A DNA stretch of 64,000 nucleotides from Geobacillus kaustophilus (lineage in GTDB: Bacteria > Bacillota > Bacilli > Bacillales > Anoxybacillaceae): the NCBI RefSeq assembly GCF_000948285.1, contig NZ_JYBP01000003.1:2666001-2730000 (forward strand), written 5' to 3'. This document shows positions 18,756 to 27,532 of the stretch, piece after piece. Under the pieces are notes generated by a model that saw nothing but the letters and a program-made list of their open reading frames with translations, made no database searches and was not told the DNA's origin. The stretch's first letter is position 1, and every line of letters begins with the position of its first letter. Made by a program: the position numbers and the translations under genes.

Positions 18756-19945
18756 ACACCGTCATTCAAGCCATTATAGAACGCAAGGCAAAACAGCAGG
18801 GTCCACTTTGCGCCTATGTATATGACTTAGACAGCCTCCGCGTCCATACAGCCAGCTTGTCCGCCTCCCTTCCTCCTTCCGTCCGGCTCTTTTACGCTGT
18901 GAAAGCGAACGCGGATGAACGCATCTTGCAAGCAGTTGAGCCGCATGTCGCCGGCTTTGAAGTCTCCTCAGGCGGCGAGCTGCAAAAAATACGCCGCCTG
19001 TTTGCCGATTCTCCAGTCATTTTCGGCGGTCCAGGAAAAACAGATGAGGAGCTGGCCGCGGCGATTGAGGAACGCGTTGCACTCATTCATGTCGAAAGCG
19101 TATGGGAATTGCAGCGGCTGAATTGGATCGCCGACAGGAAGCAAACAACCGTGCGTGTACTCCTGCGGGTCAATTTGCGCCAAGCCGCCTCAGGCGCCAC
19201 ATTGCATATGGCGGGAAAACCGACCCAATTTGGCATCGACGAACAACATATCGCCGAAGCGATCCATACGGCATTGACTCTTCCGTCTATTGATCTGCAA
19301 GGATTCCATTTTCATTCGATGTCCAATCATACAGATGAACAGGCTCATCTTTCCTTTATTGAAACGTGCCTGTCATTTGTCGCGCAAGCGGAAACGACGT
19401 ACGGGCGGCGGTTTCCCACAGTAAACGTTGGAGGGGGAATCGGCGTCCATTACAGCGATCCCGATCGACAGTTTGGCTGGCACTGGTTTGCGAAAAAGTT
19501 GCATTCGTTGCTATACTGCCAAGCGTCACCACGGACCGTCATTTTCGAGCTCGGCCGCTTTGTCGCCGCCCATAGCGGCTACTACGCGTCCGAAGTGCTC
19601 GATCTGAAAAACAATTATGGAACGCATTTTGCGATTCTCCGGGGCGGCACCCACCATCTCCGGCTGCCGGCAGCCTGGAAAATGAACCATCCCTTTCTCG
19701 TCATTCCCATTGATGAGTGGCCATATCCCTTTGACCGCCCATCTTTACATAACCAGCAGGTGACGTTAGCTGGCGAATTGTGCACGCCAAACGACATATT
19801 GGCTCGGGATGTGCCTTGCGCCCGCCTTCGCGTTGGCGACATCGTATTGTTCCGCTGCGCCGGCGCCTACGGCTGGGACATTTCCCATCATGATTTTTTA
19901 AGCCATCCGCATCCGGAATTTATTTACCTCGAATCGTCGATGTAA
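18743..19945 (+). CDS. Fold-type III PLP enzyme (amino acid decarboxylase/racemase-like) of the siderophore operon
   Basis: 400 residues; start at ATG 18743 after AGGAGG, overlapping the transporter end. The PLP lysine is K54 in FYAVKAN, the phosphate-binding glycine motif is VNVGGGIGVHY, and GELCTPNDILARDV near 344-357 resembles the decarboxylase active-site Cys region (C347). The fold is shared with ornithine/diaminopimelate decarboxylases, with SbnH and PvsE (which decarboxylate a citryl-amino acid intermediate) and with SfaC-like racemases. It would supply or modify the amine part of the siderophore; decarboxylase seems slightly more likely than racemase because of the Cys motif. Confidence 0.85.
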   Translation: MERLNTVIQAIIERKAKQQGPLCAYVYDLDSLRVHTASLSASLPPSVRLFYAVKANADERILQAVEPHVAGFEVSSGGELQKIRRLFADSPVIFGGPGKTDEELAAAIEERVALIHVESVWELQRLNWIADRKQTTVRVLLRVNLRQAASGATLHMAGKPTQFGIDEQHIAEAIHTALTLPSIDLQGFHFHSMSNHTDEQAHLSFIETCLSFVAQAETTYGRRFPTVNVGGGIGVHYSDPDRQFGWHWFAKKLHSLLYCQASPRTVIFELGRFVAAHSGYYASEVLDLKNNYGTHFAILRGGTHHLRLPAAWKMNHPFLVIPIDEWPYPFDRPSLHNQQVTLAGELCTPNDILARDVPCARLRVGDIVLFRCAGAYGWDISHHDFLSHPHPEFIYLESSM

Positions 19946-19950
19946 AAACA

Positions 19951-19980
19951 GCGGGCCTCCACTCGGAAGCCCGCCTTTTT
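19951..19980 (+). terminator. Terminator of the siderophore operon
   Basis: GCGGGC...GCCCGC stem followed by CTTTTT, six bases after the stop codon. Confidence 0.85.
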
Positions 19981-19987
19981 CCATTGT

Positions 19988-20401
19988 TTACACCGTCGGT
20001 TTTTCCGTTGTCACATACGTCCCAGCGATAAAATCGTGAATCGACCGTTTATCTTCTCTCGCAGCGACCATAATCGCACTAATAATGAGACCGATGCCGA
20101 ACGTGATAAAGTATACGAGTCCACCAACAAACGAACGCAAAAACATCGTTCCGATGCCGACTTTGCCGCCATTCACTTTCGCAATTCGGATGCCAAGCAT
20201 CCGCTTGCCGACCGTATACCCGTACCAGACAGCCGGAACGATTAACGCGTAAAGGATGTTCGCCAACGACGTAAACCAGTTCGTTTCCCAACTGCCAGTA
20301 ATGAGATAGCCGATGATCGAAATCGGAATGCCAACGACAATGGCGTCCAACAAGTTAGCCAGCAGCCGCTTCCAAAATCCAGCCGGATTTGCCACCGCCA
20401 T
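19988..20401 (-). CDS. RDD-family membrane protein
   Basis: 137 residues. FWKRLLANLLDAIVVGIPISI carries the Arg-Asp-Asp-type first helix (R12, D18 here), and two or three more transmembrane helices follow, with YGYTVGKRMLGIRI typical of the family. Function in bacteria is poorly known; some members are linked to ion transport. GGAGGGAAGG precedes the ATG at 20401. It is convergent with the siderophore operon and monocistronic. Confidence 0.88.
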   Translation of the reverse strand: MAVANPAGFWKRLLANLLDAIVVGIPISIIGYLITGSWETNWFTSLANILYALIVPAVWYGYTVGKRMLGIRIAKVNGGKVGIGTMFLRSFVGGLVYFITFGIGLIISAIMVAAREDKRSIHDFIAGTYVTTEKPTV

Positions 20402-20489
20402 ATGCCTTCCCTCCTGTTGCCTTTTCTATATTGTATTCGCAATCAACAGCATAATTGTCACCTAAATTGCGGAAAGGAATCTATACTAT

Positions 20490-20650
20490 AGTTTGGTGTT
20501 TGCCGCCATCTTGGGTGGCAGGAGTGAATTTGCCCGTCTTTTCACAACACGTAAAAAGGATAGCCCAAAAGGCCATTTTTGCAACCGCCTCCCCTTTGAG
20601 GGAGACAAGCTTGACTGCCGTGCCATTTCATACATAAAGAAAAAGCAGCT
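20490..20650. other. Intergenic block with local hairpins
   Basis: The 295-bp gap between the RDD gene and the phosphatase gene contains GCCGCC...GGGTGGC and CTCCCCTTTGAGGGAG hairpins and an A-rich run, but no convincing gene. Short open frames exist on both strands without ribosome binding sites. It may be a worn repeat. Confidence 0.25.
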
Positions 20651-20696
20651 TGTGAAGCGGATCGATCATCCGAATATAAGCGGCTTTTCGCCTCAC

Positions 20697-22223
20697 TTAG
20701 CCAAGCTTGGCCACCACCGCCGAAAAATCGTCCGGAAGCGGCCCTTTTTGCGCAAAATGACGGCGCAGATGGGCCAAAAGCATCCGCTCATTCAATAAAA
20801 TATGCGGCGCCAGCGCGTCGCGAAGCGCCTCGATCTTTTGCCGAACGGATCCCTCCCCCCCTTCAATCGCCCCGTCGGAATACAACACAAGCGTTGCCCC
20901 TGGCTCGTAGCGCAACCGGCCGCTGTCGACAAAAAGGCGCGGAAGCAGCCCGATCGGAGCGCAGCCGCGGTCCAACTCCGCCACCGTTCCGTCCGGTTGG
21001 AACAAAAACCCCGGCGGATGGCCGGCTGATGCATATTCAATCATCCGTTCCTTGACATCCACAAGAACATACACGGCGGTGAAATAATACGTCATCCGCC
21101 CGTTTTCATGGTACAACTGGCGCATATGGCGGTTCAGCTCGCGAAACACTTCCGTCGGAACGATCCCTTTGCGGATGACGCCGTTTAAGAGCGAGCGGAT
21201 CGACATGCAAATAAGCGAGGCCGCCGCCCCGTGCCCCATCACATCCATTAAAAAAATGCCGTACCGCTGTTTGTCGATCGGATACCAGGCGTACATATCG
21301 CCGCCCAGCTCCCGCGATGGGATGTACGTTCCGGCAATGTGAATTCCTTTGGCCGACAGCGGCTTGCTCAACACGCGCTTTTGCACCTCGCGGGCCAGCC
21401 GCAAGTCATCTTTCATCGCTGCGATGTATGAATTCTCGTAAGTTAGACTGGCAAATAAAAACAAGTAAAACGCAATTCCTCCATCATGGCCGGGCACAGC
21501 CCGCACCGTCGTCTGCCTGACATAGACCGAACCGTTTTTCCGCCGCCAGCGCATCCACCCCCTCCATTCTCCACTTTCCCCAGTTCCCGCTCGAATCACC
21601 TCATAAAGCCAAGCCTCGTAATAACCTGCATAAAGCGTATGCAGCGGCTGACCGACGATTTCTACACCATGGCCAGTGATTTTTGTGAACGCCGGATTGA
21701 CAAACTGAACGACGAACTGGCCATCGGTTACGAGCATCGCCTGTTCCATCGCTTTATACACTTGTTCAGCGAGCTGCCGTTCATTCTCGTTTCGCTTTGC
21801 TTCTGTCAAATCCGCGACAACCCCGCTGACGAGCCTCACTTCCCCGAATTGGCCAAGCACAGGAAACGTCCGTTCAAGCACCCAACGGACGGAGCCATCC
21901 CGCTGATTGATGATGCGATACGTTTGGGCGCCCGCATCCGCTCCCGAAAGGAGCGACCATTTTCTTTCCGCCTTGGCGCGGTCATCCGGGTAGGACACTT
22001 TTGCCCATATGTCTTGATCGCGGTAAAAGTCGTCCGGAGGCAGGCCGTACAGCTGCTCGCATGATGACGAAATGAACAAGATCCGCCTTTGTTCGGGCGC
22101 TGCAAGCCAATACACATAATCGCCCGGCCCAACGAATACATTCATTTTTTCCAAGGCGAGAAGCAACTCCCGCCACGCGAGGTGGTCATAACGTTGAACA
22201 TATTCCCAAAACCCATCCACCAT
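20697..22223 (-). CDS. PAS-containing PP2C (SpoIIE/RsbU-type) serine phosphatase
   Basis: 508 residues. Two PAS domains (about 30-150 and 155-275; the first ends in RLVSGVVADLTEAKR, the second contains AMLVTDGQFVVQFVNPAF) precede a SpoIIE-type PP2C domain with metal-binding signatures SRELGGDMYAW, FLMDVMGHGAAAS and LVLYSDGAIEG. Such phosphatases remove phosphate from a STAS anti-anti-sigma factor, and a STAS gene ends 6 bp upstream. The PAS domains would be the signal input. Third gene of the kinase-STAS-phosphatase operon. Confidence 0.92.
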   Translation of the reverse strand: MVDGFWEYVQRYDHLAWRELLLALEKMNVFVGPGDYVYWLAAPEQRRILFISSSCEQLYGLPPDDFYRDQDIWAKVSYPDDRAKAERKWSLLSGADAGAQTYRIINQRDGSVRWVLERTFPVLGQFGEVRLVSGVVADLTEAKRNENERQLAEQVYKAMEQAMLVTDGQFVVQFVNPAFTKITGHGVEIVGQPLHTLYAGYYEAWLYEVIRAGTGESGEWRGWMRWRRKNGSVYVRQTTVRAVPGHDGGIAFYLFLFASLTYENSYIAAMKDDLRLAREVQKRVLSKPLSAKGIHIAGTYIPSRELGGDMYAWYPIDKQRYGIFLMDVMGHGAAASLICMSIRSLLNGVIRKGIVPTEVFRELNRHMRQLYHENGRMTYYFTAVYVLVDVKERMIEYASAGHPPGFLFQPDGTVAELDRGCAPIGLLPRLFVDSGRLRYEPGATLVLYSDGAIEGGEGSVRQKIEALRDALAPHILLNERMLLAHLRRHFAQKGPLPDDFSAVVAKLG

Positions 22224-22229
22224 AGAGCG

Positions 22230-22562
22230 TCATTCTCCACTGAAATAATCCATGGCTTCCTTCTCTGTGGCAAATAGTTTGATAAACGAAGAAAATTTGA
22301 CGATATGGAAAATTTCTGCGAGCGACCCTTCCACTCCAGCAATGACCAACTCTTTTTGTCGGGCTCTCGCCTCCATGACGCTGTCAGCGAGGACACCGAG
22401 TCCGGCGCTGTTAATGTAGTTGACCCCCTCCATGTTGACAATCAATTGGTCCGCCCGTTTGTCCAGCAACTTTTCCAGCGTTTGACGGAACGATTCGACG
22501 TTGTTTAACGTAATATCTTCTGCCCATGTCAACGTGCAAATTGCCCTTTGTCTCATCCTCAT
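22230..22562 (-). CDS. STAS-domain anti-anti-sigma factor (RsbV/SpoIIAA-like)
   Basis: 110 residues from ATG at 22562, with GGAGG seven bases upstream; a longer frame to 22730 overlaps the kinase and is spurious. The STAS signature MEGVNYINSAGLGVLADS includes the phosphorylatable Ser52. It would be phosphorylated by the adjacent kinase and dephosphorylated by the PP2C protein, switching partners accordingly. No sigma factor gene is present in this cluster. Confidence 0.9.
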   Translation of the reverse strand: MRMRQRAICTLTWAEDITLNNVESFRQTLEKLLDKRADQLIVNMEGVNYINSAGLGVLADSVMEARARQKELVIAGVEGSLAEIFHIVKFSSFIKLFATEKEAMDYFSGE

Positions 22563-22579
22563 CTTGCTTCCTCCAATAG

Positions 22580-22990
22580 TCAATCTTTTTTTTTGCACTT
22601 GCACATGCACAACAAGACGTTGTTTCCCGCTCGCTTCACGTATACATCGTCGACGATATGGGCGATCAGCTGCAGCCCCCTGCCGCGCGGCCCAGTGTTG
22701 ACGACGTCCGTTTGGGCTACGGAGAAGCATCCCCCTCGCTGCTTGACAATGATCATAAGCTGTCTTGCCTCAATTTTCCAAAATATCCTAAATGGCAGTT
22801 TTCTCGTTTTTTGACAATATTCATACGCATTCGTGCACGCTTCCTCTGTCGCTAGCCGAAGAAAAAGGCAATCGCGCGGCAAAAACCCCATTCTCTTCGC
22901 CAGTTCATCGGTAATGTCCATCGCTTTTAAAATGTCTGCCGTTTTCATGATCGCCATCGTTCGGATCATGGCCGCAGGCTTCATCGGCAT
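22580..22990 (-). CDS. RsbW-like anti-sigma serine kinase (HATPase)
   Basis: About 136 residues with the GHKL ATPase N-box TEEACTNAYEY (Asn54) and the G-box GPRGRGLQLI, the size and layout of RsbW/SpoIIAB-type kinases. ATG at 22990 is chosen after AAGGATAGGGG; ATG 22984 is equally possible. It is the first gene of the operon with the STAS protein and phosphatase. Its target may be a sigma factor elsewhere or another output protein. Confidence 0.85.
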   Translation of the reverse strand: MPMKPAAMIRTMAIMKTADILKAMDITDELAKRMGFLPRDCLFLRLATEEACTNAYEYCQKTRKLPFRIFWKIEARQLMIIVKQRGGCFSVAQTDVVNTGPRGRGLQLIAHIVDDVYVKRAGNNVLLCMCKCKKKD

Positions 22991-23185
22991 TCCCCTATCC
23001 TTGTTATGCTTATGCGCCGGCCAAAGCAGCATGGCAGCTTTTCCACTATTGCACGTTCCAGCGCTTGGGAAAACAGATTCGAAGACTAGTTTTTCCTTGA
23101 TTGTTCCATCCCTTTCGAAAAATAGTTCTTATTTACTACAATTCATTATAATACAAAATGGGGCTCATTCCAATTTCCTACATCC

Positions 23186-23225
23186 AAAAAAAAAGACATC
23201 ATGGCACCCATCGTCCAATGATGTC
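23186..23225 (-). terminator. Terminator of the LuxR-type regulator gene
   Basis: GACATCAT...ATGATGTC followed by nine T on the minus strand, starting right at the end of the regulator gene. It separates that gene from the partner-switching operon. Confidence 0.9.
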
Positions 23226-23228
23226 CCC

Positions 23229-24881
23229 TTAGCGGCGTTGCCGGCGGTGGTTTAGTTGATACACAAGGGCGATCAACTGCGACCGGTCATTGACGCCAAT
23301 TTTTTGGAAAATGTTCGTAATATGATTTTTCACGGTATGGATGCTAATGAACAACCGTTCTGAAATTTCGCGGTTGCTGCAACCTTGAATGAGCAGCTCC
23401 AATACATCCATCTCCCGGGCTGTCAATTGCTCGGACAGCATGTCGATATTGACCGTCCCATCATTCCCACTGTGAGCCTTGCCGCTAATCATCATCGCAC
23501 CAATCGCGGCCAGCGCCGTCATATACACTTCCGCCTCTTTCGCTTCCCTTTCTTTCTTTATATGAACGGCGAGAACGCCATAGCGGCCAGCGCCGACGAA
23601 AAACGGCACTTCCATCACCGGTTTGCCCTCGACATGAAGCAACGCCGGCACCTCGCTTTTCGCCTTCTCACCGTGACAGCCATAGCGACGGCAGACATCA
23701 TCCCGATAACGAACGGCCATTTCTACGTCCATCGCCCCTTCGTGGACAACCGCTGTTTGGCCATCGCTAGACCATACTAGGCAGACAAAATCGCCGTAAG
23801 CGAGCTCCGCGGCGAATTCGGCCATCATCCGGATGATTTCTTCCTCGTTCTGCACAACACGCATGGCCCGTCCAATTTCCACCAGCATCGACAGGCGCAT
23901 CAAATGACGGTCCATTTCCATATCGGCCTCTGTACATTTAGCCAGGAGCAGCCAATGTTGAACGAGGGCGGAGCCGACCGAACGAAGCGCCGCCGGCAGT
24001 GAAGAGGCCGCCTCGCTGCCGATCATGACCCATCCTTCCATTTTTTTTCTGTAGGTCGCCGGATACGCAATCATCGCTTTCGGGCGGATGCCATGGCGGA
24101 CAAAAAAGGAAAAGCGTGGATCCAAAGCCGCATCTTGAACGTAAACCGAACGAAGCGGCGGCTCCGAAGACAAAAGCGGCGGAAACAACGCATCGATCAT
24201 CTTGCCGCGCAGCTTTCCGGCCTTTTCCCCGCTTGCCGCTGCCACCATCCATCCTTGCGGACATTTGGCGATATACAACGCCATATCGACGCGTTCATCG
24301 AACTCCCGCAACTCAAAAAGCAGCTTGTCCACGTCCGCTAGGGCGGAGCTGTCCGTGACCACTGCTTCGAGCCGTTTTCCGTATTCACGGCATTGTTGCT
24401 TGCGGCGCTCGCCGCTGATTAATTCCCCGCATATGACCGCCATCTTTTCTATATCTTTTAACTTCGCTTCGACCGCCCGCGCCGGCAGCGCCACCGATCG
24501 TTCAATGGCTGACACCCACTTTCCACCGTCTACCAGCGGCTGTTCGCAAATGAGCCATTTCGTCTCTTCCTCGATAAACACGCCCGCCCAAATCCAATAT
24601 TCCGCCTTCTCATCGACAAACACGGGAGCGACGATGCTTTTCATGCCAAAACGCCCGACCGGCACGACCGATGGACGCTGCCATCCGTCAATAACAAGTT
24701 CTCGCGGGCAGAAAAACGATGGCGCTTCCCTTTTAGCGGCAAACAAAACGAGCTCCGCCAGCTCGGTCATATTCGATACTTTCGTCACGGGAGCACCGTG
24801 ATCATCGACGATAAGCATGCTCAACTCCGTCAATGCCGCGTATGCATCTTGAATATATTGCAACGATTCACGGATCACCAC
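23229..24881 (-). CDS. LuxR-family transcriptional regulator with a large N-terminal sensory region
   Basis: 550 residues from GTG at 24881, 8 bases after AGGAGAG; an ATG eight codons earlier lies upstream of that SD. The C-terminal 65 residues are a LuxR/NarL helix-turn-helix: LTAREMDVLELLIQGCSNRE and SIHTVKNHITNIFQKIG. The N-terminal part (about 20-170) resembles a PocR-type sensory domain (LIVDDHGAPVTKVSNMTE), and the middle (about 185-490) probably contains one or two GAF-like domains. It lies upstream of the kinase-STAS-phosphatase operon with a terminator between. The inducer is unknown. Confidence 0.8.
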   Translation of the reverse strand: MVIRESLQYIQDAYAALTELSMLIVDDHGAPVTKVSNMTELAELVLFAAKREAPSFFCPRELVIDGWQRPSVVPVGRFGMKSIVAPVFVDEKAEYWIWAGVFIEEETKWLICEQPLVDGGKWVSAIERSVALPARAVEAKLKDIEKMAVICGELISGERRKQQCREYGKRLEAVVTDSSALADVDKLLFELREFDERVDMALYIAKCPQGWMVAAASGEKAGKLRGKMIDALFPPLLSSEPPLRSVYVQDAALDPRFSFFVRHGIRPKAMIAYPATYRKKMEGWVMIGSEAASSLPAALRSVGSALVQHWLLLAKCTEADMEMDRHLMRLSMLVEIGRAMRVVQNEEEIIRMMAEFAAELAYGDFVCLVWSSDGQTAVVHEGAMDVEMAVRYRDDVCRRYGCHGEKAKSEVPALLHVEGKPVMEVPFFVGAGRYGVLAVHIKKEREAKEAEVYMTALAAIGAMMISGKAHSGNDGTVNIDMLSEQLTAREMDVLELLIQGCSNREISERLFISIHTVKNHITNIFQKIGVNDRSQLIALVYQLNHRRQRR

Positions 24882-24967
24882 GCCTTCAACTCTCCTACAA
24901 TACATTTTTATCCTTATCTATTATGGACAAACTATTTACAAGAAATCAAGCATGAGCCCCCTAACGG

Positions 24968-25011
24968 CAAAAACAAACCGGCGTGGAAGCCCTGCGGACG
25001 GCCCACGCCGG
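24968..25011 (-). terminator. Terminator of the glycan operon
   Basis: CCGGCGTGG...CCACGCCGG followed by TTTGTTTTTG on the minus strand downstream of the phosphomannomutase gene. Confidence 0.85.
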
Positions 25012-25056
25012 GAAAGAGCGCTTCACAGCAAACGTCAACAGTTTGGAGAAAAAGCA

Positions 25057-26466
25057 TCACCAATCGATGCGCAATTCGAGGGCGGCGAGGCAATCAGCCA
25101 ACTGCCGCTTAATCTCCGCCAATGCCGCTTCCGTCTTGGCTTCTGCACGCAACACGAGAATCGGCTGCGTGTTCGACGGCCGCACCAACCCCCAACCGTC
25201 CGGGAACTGAATGCGGGCGCCATCGACGTCAACGACTGGATAACGGCCGGCAAACCGGTTTTTCACCGCGGCAATGGCGGCCGGTTTTTTCTCTTCCGGG
25301 CAGGCGACGCGCGTCTCCGGCGTCGCAACGTAATGCGGCACATCGGCAAACCACTCAGACAGCGGGCGCTCATCGTGCGACAATAAACGAAGCAGCCGCC
25401 CGGCGGCGTACAGTGCATCGTCGTAGCCGTAAAACTCGTCGTTGAAGAATAGATGCCCGGACATTTCGCCGGCAAACGGAATCTCCTGGCGGCGGCGCAA
25501 CGTCGCTTTGACGTGCGAGTGACCGGTCCGATGGAAGAACGGCTTCCCGCCGAGCCGCTCAATTTCCTCAACGAGCGCCTGCGAGCATTTCACTTCAACC
25601 GGCGCGTCGGCTCCCGGGTGACGCTCAAGAATCTCACGCCAGAACAGCACCATCAGCTGGTCGCCCCAGCGGATCGCACCTGTCTCATCCACAACCCCGA
25701 TCCGGTCGCCGTCGCCGTCAAACGCGATGCCAAGGTCCGCCTTCTCCTTGCGCACCATCTCAATCAAATCCGTTAAGTTTTCGGGCACGACCGGGTCCGG
25801 ATGATGATTCGGAAACGTCGGATCGGATTCACAGTAAAGCGGGATGACATCGCATCCCCACTCTTTGAGCACTTGTGGCGCAATGATCGATGGGGTGCCG
25901 TTGCCGCAGTCGACGACGACCTTCAGCTTGCGCGGACCGAGTTGGATTTTCTCCTTCAACATATTGATATATGCCGGAGCAAGGTCAAGCGTTTCCTCGC
26001 GCCCCCGCGCTGTTTCAGGACGCGGCTGTTCCTGGCTGAGCCGCTCCATCGTCCGCCGCAGCACTTGGATGCGCTCGCCATAAATCGTCGTTTTCCCCAT
26101 GGCGATTTTAAATCCGTTCTCATCCCCTGGGTTATGGCTGGCGGTGATGATCATGCCGCATGGAATGTTCGTGTAGTATAAACTGTAGTAAAACATCGGC
26201 GTCGTCGAAAGCCCAATATCGACGACATCGCAGCCGCTATCGAGCAGCCCATCTTTGAGCGCCCGATGCAAGCCAGGCGATGACAGACGATTGTCATGAC
26301 CGACAACCGCCTTCTTCTCGCCTTCCTTTTGCATCATGTCGGCAAAGGCCCGTCCGAGCCAATACGCGAACGACTCATCGAGCTCCTCGCCGGCTCGTCC
26401 GCGGATGTCGTATTCTTTAAACACGTGTGCCGGCCATGCGAACGGTTTCGCTGTTGATGGATTCAT
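25057..26466 (-). CDS. Phosphomannomutase/phosphoglucomutase
   Basis: 469 residues from ATG at 26466, nine bases after GGAGG; a TTG at 26472 is too close to the SD. Phosphohexomutase motifs: FKEYDIRG at the N-terminus, catalytic phosphoserine in IITASHNPGDENG, metal loop FDGDGDRIGVVDE, sugar loop GEMSGHLFF and phosphate-binding RPSNTQP. It interconverts mannose- or glucose-6-phosphate and the 1-phosphate, supplying the nucleotidyltransferase of the same operon. It overlaps the upstream gene by 50 bp. Confidence 0.93.
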   Translation of the reverse strand: MNPSTAKPFAWPAHVFKEYDIRGRAGEELDESFAYWLGRAFADMMQKEGEKKAVVGHDNRLSSPGLHRALKDGLLDSGCDVVDIGLSTTPMFYYSLYYTNIPCGMIITASHNPGDENGFKIAMGKTTIYGERIQVLRRTMERLSQEQPRPETARGREETLDLAPAYINMLKEKIQLGPRKLKVVVDCGNGTPSIIAPQVLKEWGCDVIPLYCESDPTFPNHHPDPVVPENLTDLIEMVRKEKADLGIAFDGDGDRIGVVDETGAIRWGDQLMVLFWREILERHPGADAPVEVKCSQALVEEIERLGGKPFFHRTGHSHVKATLRRRQEIPFAGEMSGHLFFNDEFYGYDDALYAAGRLLRLLSHDERPLSEWFADVPHYVATPETRVACPEEKKPAAIAAVKNRFAGRYPVVDVDGARIQFPDGWGLVRPSNTQPILVLRAEAKTEAALAEIKRQLADCLAALELRIDW

Positions 26467-27532
26467 CGACAACCACCTCCACCGAAATCGATTGAGCGAT
26501 TGCTGCTGTTAACAAGTAGGATAATGTTGACTCCGCCCCCCGATTCGGGTTCGGGCCGTTCGGGCCAAGCCCGTCGCAACAACTGCCGTCGCTTGGGTCG
26601 GCAAGCGGCGCCTTGCCGTCGTTTTGTCCGTAAAACCAAGCGAGGCAGCGGCGGACGACGCCGCGGTAACGCTCGTCGTCCGTCGCCCAATACGCTTCGC
26701 GCGCCGCCAAAGCGAGTTTCATCACATCAAGCGGCTGTTGATCCCAATCGGCGCGGTAGCGGCGGCTGCACCAGCCGCGGTTGCCGACCGGACGGATGAC
26801 ACCTCCCGGTCCGCTCATTTTTTCAATAAGGAAAGCAAGGCTTTTTTCCGCCACTTCCTTCACCTCATCCCGCGGCGCGCGCCGATATGCCGTCCAAAGC
26901 GCCCACGGCAGCACCCCGTTGGCGTACGTCAACTCCGGTTCATACCAATGCCAATCGTCGCCAGCATGCTCCCAATACGCCGCAAGCAGCCGCTCTTCAA
27001 GCCGTGCGGCCAAAGCTGCCACTTCCTCTTGATCGACGCCAAGCGGGCGTCCTTCTGTCAATAAGACGCCGCAAGCGGCCATCCCCCAGGCGAAGCCGCG
27101 CAGCGAACGAAGCTCCCATGCCGCCGGCATGGCCCGCCGCAGCATATCTGCTGCCGCCTCGCGCCGCGCCGGATCACTGAGGCGAACGTATGCCAGCGCC
27201 GCCGCCCAAAACGACCGCCCGAAGCAGTCGTCTGACGGCGTTTCCTCTTCTTTTGTCCGGTCGAAGAAAAAGTTGTTATGGAACGTGCCATCATCGTTTT
27301 GCGCCCAAAGCAAAAATGCCAAATATCGGTCAAGCAAACGGTAGAGCCGCCTTTTTTCTCCTTTGTCTTCGCACAGCGCCAGCCATTCCAGACACGCCCA
27401 AATGGCGCGGGCGTTGTCATCGGTCGAATAACCCTCGCGCCGGCGCGGGATGCGGCCAAGGCTATGCTCAAGCAACCCGGTGTCGTCAGTCATGCGCTCG
27501 AGGTGATCGAACTTAATGACTGACGGTGCCAA
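26417..27532 (-). CDS. Predicted helical-toroid carbohydrate-active protein
   Basis: 371 residues from TTG at 27532, with GGAGG nine bases upstream. Many Trp and aromatic residues and repeated helical segments (YSTDDNARAIWACLEWLA, AQNDDGTFHNNFFFD, WHWYEPELTYANGVLPWALW, NRGWCSRRYRADWDQQP) suggest an alpha/alpha toroid glycosidase- or epimerase-like fold. I do not recognise a specific family. It lies between a GT4 glycosyltransferase (20-bp overlap) and the phosphomannomutase (50-bp overlap), so it probably acts on the glycan or glycoside made by this operon. Confidence 0.6.
   Translation of the reverse strand: MAPSVIKFDHLERMTDDTGLLEHSLGRIPRRREGYSTDDNARAIWACLEWLALCEDKGEKRRLYRLLDRYLAFLLWAQNDDGTFHNNFFFDRTKEEETPSDDCFGRSFWAAALAYVRLSDPARREAAADMLRRAMPAAWELRSLRGFAWGMAACGVLLTEGRPLGVDQEEVAALAARLEERLLAAYWEHAGDDWHWYEPELTYANGVLPWALWTAYRRAPRDEVKEVAEKSLAFLIEKMSGPGGVIRPVGNRGWCSRRYRADWDQQPLDVMKLALAAREAYWATDDERYRGVVRRCLAWFYGQNDGKAPLADPSDGSCCDGLGPNGPNPNRGAESTLSYLLTAAIAQSISVEVVVDESINSETVRMAGTRV

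Noticed and set aside
20490-20800. Plus-strand ORF beginning MVFAAILGGRSEF
   Set aside because: It runs into the end of the phosphatase gene on the opposite strand and has no ribosome binding site; the block may be a worn repeat but no protein can be supported.
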